Source: Micropterix aruncella (lineage: Eukaryota > Arthropoda > Insecta > Lepidoptera > Micropterigidae). From it: DNA of 64,000 nucleotides. Positions 13,738 through 22,855 of this stretch are shown here, piece after piece (the stretch's first letter is position 1; each line of letters starts with the position of its first letter). Made by a program: the position numbers and the translations under genes. The stretch is from assembly GCA_944548615.1 (NCBI GenBank), contig OX155974.1, positions 3,410,001 through 3,474,000 of the forward strand. The letters are read 5' to 3'. The notes under the pieces are model-generated. The model did not search any database. It was not told the origin of the DNA and saw only the letters and a program-made list of their open reading frames with translations.

Positions 13738-16433
13738 AGATATATAGTCGACGAAATACTATTTGACAAAAGTGTCGTTAGCACATTGGTACCTTTTTCA
13801 CAACGATGGAGACCTTTTTCACACCTATCTCCGAATGTCTAATAGCTTGATATAGTTAGACTAAATCGCCTTGATCGCTTAATAATATAAATTATTTATA
13901 AGTATCAATTTTCAAGCAAAAACACTAATAATAACATTTTCTTCCGAATCGTTCAATGACAGCTGAATAAGCAATAGAATTAATTTAGGAAATTTCGATT
14001 TGCTGAGCTTGTTCGTTCAAGTGTTTATGGAACAGTGGCCCATTATCGCAAGAACTAGACCCGAGAGTATTGTTTTCCTCCGCAATATTACCGCGAGTTA
14101 CTTCCTAAGGGCGAAACATCTTTGAAAATAGAAGAGCAATATTAAAAGCGTGCAAATAGACGACATGGAAGGGTCCCATCAAACTTGCAGAAGGCAAATT
14201 TGCAGACAGCAATCTTGCAGACGGCATTCTTGCAGGCGGCAGTTTTGCAGAAGGCAATCTTGCAGAAGGCAGTTTTGCAAATGTCAAAATGACCTAACCT
14301 AACCTAACAGAAAAACTTAAAACATTTATTTTAATGTTTAGTTTGATGTATAAAAGTCATCCACTACAAGGATGCCGGTAATTAATGCCACTTCGATTTT
14401 AGGGAAAGAAAAACCTAACCTAACCTAACCTAACAGAAAAACTTAAAAACTGTACTGAAGGTTGCCGCCTGCAAGGTTGCCGCCTGCAAGGTTGCCTCCT
14501 GCAAATCTGCCCTCAACAAATTTGGAACTGTCAAAAGTGACATATGTGCAAAATTGCCGCATGCAAAACTGGCGCCCCCCACATGGAAAGCTTCGACTGA
14601 ACTGATAATAATAATGCGAACGCAATGATCATGAACTTGGTAAATAGCTAAACTATTAGGACTATTAATTAGTGAAACCCTAACCGTTCGATTTCGAAAT
14701 CATTAGTAATTAGTGTTTATTTTAATATATCTGTATGAAGTACACATTTTACAAATATTATTATAATTGTAAAATCGAAATCAGTCATCACCGAATTTAA
14801 CATGGTAGGTAGCTAACCGATTAAGACTATTAATTAGTGTAACAGTAACAGTTTGATTTCGAGATAATCAGTATTTAGTGAGTATTTTAATATATCTGTC
14901 TGAAATATACATTTTACAATTATTGTTAGGTACCTATACTGCAATATTTACTTCTGATCGTTGGTGGTATAAAGTTCAAGATGTTAAAGTGTTCCACGCA
15001 GGTAGAATCGATCTCCATAGTAAAATAAACGGTTACAACTTGTTGGGAATCAATGTTTATTTTATGACATTTTAACGACACTTTTGTCAAATAATATTTC
15101 GCAGACTATACCTCAAACTATACTATCCGCATTACAAAGTGGCGAGTCAGGTCATTTATCATCGAAATCGTGCTATCTCTTTTGCACTTGCACGCCCTTA
15201 TGGAGCGGCACTCGAAACCGTAGTGCAGGTACTTTTACGCATATAAAAGGAATATCGATAAAGTAATGAAACGAGGGAAATAAATATTATTTCAGTATTG
15301 TTTCATTACGATAAATATTAAATATCAAAAATATAAATATTGGTATTGAATTATTAACATAAAAATATAAAAGTATCAAATTTATAATAGGTGACAGTGA
15401 AATAATTGTTATACAAAAAATAAATAAAACTAAACAAAGAAAATCAGCAAGCTATTCATATTCGTCTTCACTGTCACTATCGTCTTGTAGATTATCACAA
15501 CACGATTCAGCGTGACGGCCCCGTTTTAATTTTATTTTAATTTAATTTGTTTTATTTTATTATGTTTTATTATGTTAAATATGTTTCATTTTAATTATGG
15601 GTACAGTGGTTTGGCAGTAATTAATGTTTTGGTGTGATAGTGTCGTAATTCAATTTTTTTACTAATTTTGACAAATTTTTTGGGACAGCTACTTGTCAAT
15701 CGGCTGAGGGGCCGAGGCCTGAAGGGTTAAAGGCACAAACTGACCGCTGCACCGGGTTCGATCATAACACCTTGAACTTTATACCACCAACGATCAGAGT
15801 AAATATTGCAGTATAGGTACCTAACAATAATTGTAAAATGTGTATTTCAGACAGATATATTAAAATACGCACTAAATACTGATGATTTCGAAATCGAACT
15901 GTTACTGTTACACTAATTAATAGTCTTAATCGGTTAGCTACTTACCATGTTAAGTTCGGTGATTACCGATTTCGATTTTACAATTATAACAATAATTGTG
16001 AAATGTGTACTTCATACAGATATATTAAAATACACACTAATTACTATTAATTTTGAAATCGAACTGTTAGGGTTTCACTAATTAATAGTCCTAATCGTTT
16101 AGCTAGTTACCAAGTTAATGATCATTGCGTTCGCATTATTATTATCAATTCAGTCAAAGCTTTCATTTTTTATAAGTAAATTTTGTCAAATAATTTTGTT
16201 ACTTTTTACTACCATAAAGATTTTCCCTACATTAATTCTATTGCTTATTCAGCTGTCATCGAAAGATTTGGAAGTAAATGTTATTATTAGTGTTTTTGAT
16301 TGAAAATTGATACGCATAAATAATTAATATTATTAAGCGATCAAGGCGTTTATCAAGCAAGATCAAGGCGAAAAAAGTACCAATGTGCTAACGACACTTT
16401 TGTCAAATAGTATTTCGTCGACTATAATTTTAG
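13738..16433. mobile_element. Large foldback region made of nested inverted MITEs
   Basis: Two pairs of inverted arms: 13738-14108 with about 16062-16433, and about 14592-14990 with 15776-16150. The tip (TAGTCGACGAAATACTATTT, then GACAAAAGTGTCGTTA) is found at 13746 and inverted at 16431, and again inverted at about 15072-15114, so more than one element with this end is present. TA next to the tips suggests a TA target. The centre (14991-15775) has no complete gene; a minus-strand remnant at about 15440-15545 ends in an acidic tail (QDDSDSEDEYE, then stop), like the end of a transposase, but nothing more can be read. Confidence 0.65.
14165..14515. repeat. 15-bp tandem repeats in inverted blocks with CCTAA runs
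   Basis: About eight diverged copies of a 15-bp unit (TTGCAGAAGGCAATC type) lie at 14185-14285. Three to four copies of the same unit in inverse orientation lie at 14458-14510 (GGTTGCCGCCTGCAA). Between them, CCTAACCTAACC runs at 14291-14309 and 14413-14436 occur in direct orientation, each followed by AGAAAAACTTAAAA. The block is absent from the opposing foldback arm, so it is a later insertion. Confidence 0.75.
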
Positions 16434-16918
16434 CAGGTAAATTATAATACAAATAATAAATATTTTATCGACATGGTACCATCCCTACGTTAACTGTCTT
16501 TAATTGCTCCAGTCGCCACTTTGTACTGCGGATACTATAGAGTACCCGTTATTACAGGAACGATAAATAAAAAAAATAAATCAGTTTTTTAAAACATTTA
16601 GTACCGTCAAAATACAGTTGATTGCAATGAAAATCAGTTTTAATGTGACAAATATGCACGTTTTTCAAATCGTAACTCTGAAACAACTTAGTCAAGAGAT
16701 TGTCCAGTGTTTAATGTATGCTAGACAGCGCCTCGCAGAAACTGCAATTAATGCAGATATTCACTGCAGACATTCACTCCCATCATACCCGCGGTAGCTC
16801 CCTTTTATGCGTACCCCGAATACGACAGGAAAAAGTACAGAAAAGCTACTTGTACCTTAGCATTAAATTCTATAATCTTACTCCCTACAAAATTTAAACA
16901 GCTGGAGGACATAAAATA
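16434..16918. other. No gene recognised between foldback and outer arm
   Basis: Contains a short inverted match to 15116-15150 (CGCCACTTTGTACTGCGG at about 16511). No coding region supported. Confidence 0.45.
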
Positions 16919-17205
16919 AAAAAAAAACATCAAGCAGATGCTGATAGGCCACCCTTTCTATAATCTGGCCGAATTTGAGGGCCATGATTTTTCAAATATT
17001 GTGCCCATTTAATTTTCTAAAAAAAGTTGAGAATTATTGTCTGATTTTTTTATATGGTCTTAGATCTGTACTTTTAGTTTAAAATGCATAACGTAGATTT
17101 AATTTGATTATTTAACATTTTACTGACAATTTTAATATTACGATGAATAATTTTACTACGTATCTTTTCGAATTACTAACTACTTCAAATATTAGGCAAA
17201 TGTAA
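16919..17205. repeat. Outer inverted-repeat arm, right
   Basis: Partner of 12955-13259. Starts AACATCAAGCAGATGCTGAT, and the shared AAAATGCATAACGTAGATTT is at about 17083. Confidence 0.7.
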
Positions 17206-17334
17206 CAGTTGAAGTATGAAGTAACAGTTTTGCTTTCTGATAATGGTTATATTAGGTCCCGCTGGTTTGAAGCCAATTCTCACTTCCAAACGTAAAGCAA
17301 ATAGGGCCAAATATTATAATAAAAAATGAGCGCC

Positions 17335-17965
17335 TAGAACTGGTCGATTCCACTTATTCCTTGGTATCACTTTAGATAAAAAGCTACAATGGGGCCCACA
17401 CATTAAGAAATTGGCCGACAGGCTAAGTTCTGCGGCATATGCTGTAAAAAAAATTCGTAATTTAACAGATATAGACACCGCGAGGCTGGTTTACTTTAGC
17501 TATTTTCACAGCTTGATGTCGTATGGCATCTTGCTGTGGGGTCATGCTGCTGACGCTTATAAAATATTTATACTACAGAAACGAGCCATCCGCGCTATTT
17601 ATAAATTGGGTGCTAGACAGTCGTTACGCGGAAAATTTAAAGAAATCAATAATTTGACACTTGCATCTCATTACATCTATGAAAACTTAATGTATGTGCA
17701 TACAAATAAAGAACTGTTTTTAAAAAACTCTGATAGGCATGGTGTCAATACTAGAAATAAAAATAAACTTGCTGACCATAAAAGTCGACTCTTTAAAACC
17801 ACAAAATCATTCAAAGGGCAATGTATACGCTTCTACAATAAAGTCCCAGTAAAAATGCAAAATTTATCTGTGATACAATTTAAGTCATTTATTAGGAAGA
17901 AGCAGTACTCAAAGGGCTACTATAAAATAAATGATTATCTAGACGACAAAGACCCTTGGAAATAA
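17335..17965 (+). pseudogene. LINE ORF2 C-terminal fragment
   Basis: An open frame without a true start, first readable as FLGITLDKKLQWGPHI (about 17350), then a C-terminal LINE region (YFHSLMSYGILLWG, LQKRAIRAIYKLG) to the stop at 17965. It is similar in pattern to the fragment at 49289-49891, so both derive from one family. Upstream RT catalytic motifs are missing. The remainder to 18139 is 3' UTR. Confidence 0.8.
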
Positions 17966-18139
17966 AATGGTTACCTCGATTATTAATATCCGTTATATAT
18001 CACAATAATTTGTTATAATGTCACAATATCTTAATTTTTTATCATTTATGTATGTTTGTACCTATGCATTATTGACGTCAAAAAGTTACGATTTCGTACT
18101 ATTTTGAATAAAAAAACTTATGATTATGATTATGATTAC
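17966..18139 (+). mobile_element. LINE 3' UTR and (TGATTA)n tail abutting a splice donor
   Basis: Non-coding sequence with AATAAA at about 18107 and a tail of TATGAT repeats (18119-18138). The tail ends about four bases from the GT of the minus-strand donor at 18143-18142. Confidence 0.75.
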
Positions 18140-18143
18140 GCAC

Positions 18144-18298
18144 CTTTAAACGATCTTTCTTCTCGCTCTCGCAATCCTCCATCTTCCTCTTGAGCTTCTT
18201 CTTGAGTTCCTCGTGGAGATGGGTGAGGGTAGTCTTGGACTGTTCGAGTTCCGCTCGCTGCTGTAGCACCACATTGATAGCATTGAGCAGTTTCAAAC
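18144..18298 (-). CDS. Host gene exon (155 bp, strongly coiled coil)
   Basis: Acceptor GTCTCCTCGCAG and donor AAG before GTGCGT on the minus strand. The first two bases complete a codon from the exon at 22341 (its last base is C, giving an Arg codon); 51 full codons follow, ending in phase 0. The peptide (VVLQQRAELEQSKTTLTHLH, then a Lys/Glu-rich run) is a strong coiled-coil candidate. The phase match with both neighbours is the main support. The intron side of its donor is almost touched by a LINE tail. Confidence 0.75.
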
Positions 18299-18351
18299 CT
18301 GCGAGGAGACAATCAGCATATTTTAGGGTTCCGTATCTACCAAAGTGTACT

Positions 18352-18430
18352 TTGGAGTTGTCAACTACTGTAGGCGAACCCGCCACCCCAGGAAGTTATA
18401 ACAATTAGTCAGAATGCACAGCCGATTAGC
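18352..18430 (-). repeat. Composite R1 scrap
   Basis: Joins the R1 3' end (GGAGTTGTCAACTACTG, CCACCCCAGGAAGTTATAAC) directly to an internal R1 block (CAGAATGCACAGCCGATTAG), so the middle is deleted. Confidence 0.6.
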
Positions 18431-18451
18431 GTGGCCGAACGGTGCGGAGAA

Positions 18452-18974
18452 GCCGGTCCACTATAGTAGGGCCAAAATCAACGTGCACCTGGAGTCATAA
18501 ATCATTAGGCCGGATGCGCGTAAGGATGTCCAACAAGTCGACGTTGCTTATCGATAATTTACTCAAATCAAATCAAATAATTTATTCTCCTCAAAACTTA
18601 AAATATATTTTTAATATTCTTTAAACTTTTATTTCACTTTATTGTTGCATGTATACGTTAGTTTGTATTTACGAAAATTTTTCTTAATAAATGAGTTTAA
18701 AACTAACTAAAGCAATCATTACAAATTATTACGAAAATTTTCATCATAATCTATAATATCCATCGATATCTCTTGGCATCTATATCGATCCAACCATCGA
18801 TCCATCATAGCCCATCGATATTACATCGATACATCGATAATCCATCGATACTGCTATTATTATTTTTAAAACACGCATCCCCATAGTGCGAGCGAAAGAC
18901 AGCGAGTGTGAGCGAGAGGTCCGGCCTAATGATTTATGACTCCAGGTGCACGTTGATTTTGGCCCTACTATAGC
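18452..18974. repeat. Inverted repeat, ~55-bp arms
   Basis: Arm 18458-18512 (AGTAGGGCCAAAATCAACGT start) is repeated in inverse at 18921-18974. The ~400-bp spacer includes an AT-rich stretch and, at about 18761-18855, a dense set of CATCGAT/TATCGATA words. Confidence 0.75.
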
Positions 18975-19270
18975 TTGTGAGGCCTGAGACGCGAGAGTCT
19001 TACCCGAAAGTAGCCTTCCGCACAAGTAGGCTTCTGAATAGGAGCTGAATCGTGAGTTGAGTTGATCCGAGAACAAAATGAATCTTGTGGCCCAAGCTGC
19101 ACGAAACCGTTCGCTACCAACCAACGATAGGCTCATTAGTTGGTTCCAGAAGCGAAATCCGGCGTAGGCCCAAGTGGAAGTGAGTCCAGGAGGCTGATAG
19201 TGCGCGGCGGGAGAAAATAAACACTACCTCCCGTAGTTAATATTTTATCTGATCATCTTCACTTCTCAGG
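18960..19270 (-). repeat. R2 repeat (R1-related), partial
   Basis: Reverse match to 20515-20700 (AAGCTGCACGAAACCG at 19098 versus CGGTTTCGTGCAGCTT at about 20522). R2 shares short blocks and general order with R1 but is clearly diverged. Confidence 0.55.
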
Positions 19271-19487
19271 TGTCTAACGGTTTCGTGCAGCTTGTTCCTG
19301 ATGACCTATTTGTTATTTTGGGTACTCCCATTCGGTAGCCTCCTCGAAGAGGGACGAAAAGACACTGTGAACCCTGCCACGGCTGTGTCTTGAACAGGTG
19401 GGATTGGTTGTTCCAATCAGGGGGAAAACCTCAGGCGATACTTTGCGGTTTGCGCATCGTGCGGTGTTTGCCAATCGACTGTGCATT

Positions 19488-20140
19488 GTGGCGGGAGCTA
19501 ATGAGCCCTGTTGCAGCTTGGCCACTAAGACCCATTTGTGTAGGGTTGGCTAATCGCACGGGTCAACACCCATCTGGCGGCCTCCACGCAGAAGTGCGAG
19601 CGCGGGTAGGACTCTGGCCTGCGATCCGGGCTCCCCTAGGGGTCAATCTTCGGACGCTTCTGGACGATTTGCGCACTGTGCAGGGTCAGCCAATGTTTCC
19701 TATAGAGCGGGGGAAGTTGTTAATCTTACGGCAACTGCTCTTGAAACGACCATTAGGCTACCCGATTCCGGGTGAGCCGGGTAAAAAATGGCGTGGTCCG
19801 CGATAGATTCGGTAGACACCTTATCACCGCTACGTAAGGGAGAGTACCGCGCAAGCGACCTCGAACCTTTTATCAGTCGGGAGAGAAAGGAGATATCCTA
19901 ATGGTTAATTCCAGAGAGAAATATCTTTCCAAACTGGTATTCAGGGGCGAGGCTGCCCGCTGGGCCTTTCCCGACCTTTCCCGATGTCTCGCCGTTAAGT
20001 CGTTATATTCTTACGAGTGGCGTAACTAAACAGTGGACTGTTTTCGTCCCAAGTCTTCTACGCTCGCCTCACGGAAGACAGAACGATCCAATGTCGTTAA
20101 AACTTCCTGATGTGACGGTTTCGCCCGTTGTAGTTGACAG
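19488..20140 (+). repeat. R1 repeat, diverged copy
   Basis: Starts GGCGGGAGCTAATGAGCCC and passes through GAGCGGGGGAAGTTG, the CGCGATAGATTCGG block and the final GTTTCGCCCGTTGTAGTTG. It has internal deletions and additions relative to other copies. Confidence 0.75.
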
Positions 20141-21240
20141 CTCTAGTTGTGCTTTTCGGCGAATAACCAAGGAGGGGGGGGGGGTCTGTAAACGTAAGTT
20201 TGCTAAGAAGCGGGGGTGGTCGTTGACCTGATGGTACTCTTGAAACAATTCGTTGGCCAACCGATCCCGTGTGATATTGATGGTCAAAGAGCGCCACGGT
20301 CGGCAATAAATTCAAACTGAATTACCGATAACGTCAAGCGATTTCGAAGCCGTGACCAGACTAGAGAATGGCGAAATCTCCTCATACCTGGTAGTGAGGG
20401 CATGAGGTTGGCCCGCTAATTAACAAGTTATAGAATAATATGTGTTGTAACAGCAGCAGTTTACCGCCTACCTGCAGAACAACGCATGATGATTCACAGC
20501 ACTTCGGTCTTGCTAGCCAACGGTTTCGTGCAGCTTGGGCCATAAGATCCGATGTGTTCTCGGGTCAACCCAACTCACGATCCAGCTCCTATTCAGTAAC
20601 CTCCTCGAGTGAGGGACTACCACAGGATGGACTCTCGTGTCCCAGGCCCCACTGCTGGTGGATCGGTTTCCCCTGGGGGATAGCCTTCCGGCGCTACTGG
20701 ACGGTTTGCGCACCGTGCGGCACCAGCCAATCGGTTGTTCACTTTGCCTCTTTATTTATGAATTACGGAAGGACTATGGAAGCTATGGAAATATACTGTC
20801 TCCTAAGCAGCGGGGGTGGATGTTGACCTGTTGTCGCACCATTCTTAAAACGACCTATCGGCCACCCGATCCCAAGTGGTATGACTAGAAGGGCAAAGAA
20901 CGTCCAGGTCGGCGATAAATTCTTACTGAATTTACGCTGTAATACAACAGGTAAGGGCCGCGTAAGCGAAGCACAGAGGTATCCTGATGGTTCATTCTAG
21001 ACGGAGATATCCTACCAAAACTGGTAGCCAGGTGTCGAGGTGGCCCACTGGGTTACCTTCCTAGTGCCTTGTCATAACGCGTTGGACCGTGGCTTTGCTG
21101 GACGGTTGGTTTGCATCGTCCCAAAGCCTTCTACGCTCACCATACGGGAGACAGCACGATACTTCCCGGGTTCGCCCGTTTTAGTCGTCATACCTAAGCC
21201 CTTCGGTCTGCCCTGGACAACGGCAGTTGCAACATCGACG
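20141..21240 (+). repeat. R2 repeat cluster
   Basis: Two further R1-like segments with blocks such as AGCGGGGGTGG followed by a CTTGAAACAATT or CTTAAAACGACC motif, ending GGGTTCGCCCGTTTTAGTC at about 21169. A 50-bp segment at 20452-20508 (TTTACCGCCTACCTGCAG) recurs at about 49095-49145. No protein-coding signal. Confidence 0.55.
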
Positions 21241-21283
21241 AAACGTCGAGTGCTACAAAATTCACGTGGTAAATTCGATTTTA

Positions 21284-22248
21284 TCTATACTAATATTATA
21301 AAGAGGTAAAGTTTGTGAGGTTGTAGGAAGTAATCTCTGGATCTACTGAACCGATTTTGATTCTTGAATTCTTTTACCAATAGAATGCCACGTTATTTGT
21401 GAGTGTCATGGGCTATGTATTAATCCGAAAAATAGAAAGACTTTTTCGTGGTAGTTGGATTTACAAAGTAAGTCGGAGAAAAAACGGTCGAATGAAAATG
21501 TTTCTTACGAGCGCTGCTTTAACCCCTCAAATGTGAGGCGTCCCTTAAGGGATGCCTTGGCAAAATGTATACAAAATGTATATAAATTTATATAAATGTA
21601 AATATAAATGTAAATGTGCGCCGCTTTATAGTAATCCGCTCTATAGTAATGCTATAGCTCTATAGTAAACCCCGCTCTATGTAAATGTAAATGTAAATGT
21701 AAATATAAATTTATAAACATTTTGCCGTAGGCAACCCGAGCTAATCGCCATTCATTTAGAGAGACTTGAGAGATATATGATTGAGTACTAGAGAAAAGTT
21801 GTAGAGCTTGGTAATACCTACAAAAAAGTCAGCGACAACATATGTCTAAATTTTATATTTGTCACAAAAAGTAGTTTTTTATATTAAAAAAAATATTTAA
21901 ATCGTTAGGTCATGTTTATTGGTCATATTATCAGCAATTATGAATCATATAAAAATAAGTAAATTTATCGTCTCAAGTGTTAGACTTTTCCCATTTACTG
22001 CATATAATTTCCCTTTTACTGCATAAATGGTTAAAGAGGTAAGACACTCACAAATAAGACACTCACAAATAACGATAATATAGTCAAATTGGCATGCAAA
22101 TACATACATACATATGCAGTAAAAATATAACCCTCCTTTTGGCAGTCAGGAAATAAATCATAGCACTCAGTACTAACCGAACCACACTGATCATTTCATC
22201 ACAAGTAAAAAGGTTTACCGCCCAACGAAGTGGGCACGGGTCAGCTAG
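21284..22248 (+). mobile_element. Non-autonomous Helitron carrying a nested MITE
   Basis: A, then TCTATACTAATATTATAAAG at the left; hairpin GCCCAACGAAGTGGGC, then CTAG and T at the right. Same family as 5759-6814, opposite strand. The interior is interrupted at a TTAA by a piggyBac-like MITE. About 300 bp present in the other copy (roughly 6262-6573) is missing on the right side of that insert. Confidence 0.85.
21519..21757. mobile_element. piggyBac-like MITE, copy 2, right end damaged
   Basis: Nearly identical to 3341-3580: TTAACCCCTCAAATG start, inner GGCAAAATGTATAC and the ACATTTTGCCGTAGGC end segment. The right terminal repeat breaks off at CATTCATTTAGAG, where the Helitron sequence resumes after a deletion. 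Confidence 0.8.
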
Positions 22249-22340
22249 TCCTATATAGGTACAATCACAATTTCAATTTGTAATTCAATTGTGACAGCTC
22301 GAATAGTCCAATAGCCTAGAGTATTATTTGTGGAACTCAC

Positions 22341-22479
22341 GTTGTTCAGTGATTCTCAGTCGCAGGGAAGCAGGCTGAAGGGCTCCAGGTGGTAGATCCG
22401 GGCTGGGCGCGCCAGAGTCCGTCAAGGGCTGCAAGGGTTGCGTCGCGTGAACCATGCTCAAATGGTAGTCTATGTGACC
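22341..22479 (-). CDS. Host gene exon (139 bp)
   Basis: On the minus strand the acceptor is TGTTTATAG before GGTCAC and the donor is CAAC before GTGAGT, a strong consensus. It is open in the frame starting GGT (GHIDYHLSMVHATQPLQPLT), 46 codons plus one base, so it ends in phase 1 and matches the two-base start of the exon at 18144-18298. The first codon is in phase 0, which fits the end of the proposed first exon at 40309-40392. The middle is Pro-rich (SGAPSPDLPPG). Identity unknown. Confidence 0.75.
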
Positions 22480-22648
22480 CTATAAACATTTATTTGTTTA
22501 TTTAAAACATACAGTGCTGCAAACTTATTACATTTGCATTAATTGAATACGTTTCTGGCCGATGACATGTTTCAACAATAGATTAATTGAATTGTCTTGA
22601 ATACGCCTAATGCTTACAGTAGGGGAAAGGAGAATTAAAAGGAGGGTA

Positions 22649-22830
22649 TGTTTTAGAGATTATCAGTGGTCGAGCAAAAAGAAACAATGAAACGTTGTTT
22701 ATCACACAACACCTTTAATTGTAGCAGAAAAGAAACACACTCTCTTACCAATGGCTGTTTGACAGATCTTATTTTTGTATTCGGATTTAGAACAAAAACA
22801 ACATGGAAACGAAAAACTAATTCAAATCCA
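22649..22830 (-). repeat. Copia 3' LTR
   Basis: About 182 bp, nearly identical to 26583-26763. The polypurine tract (AGCGGGAG on minus) lies just inside at 22833-22840. Confidence 0.85.
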
Positions 22831-22855
22831 TTACTCCCGCTAATTATTTGAAGTC

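Noticed and set aside
14105..14287. Pentapeptide-repeat protein (LPSAK / AGGNL repeats) on the minus strand
   Set aside because: The unit is 15 bp, so any frame yields five-residue repeats; the frames are short, lack a proper context, and the DNA repeat is inverted.
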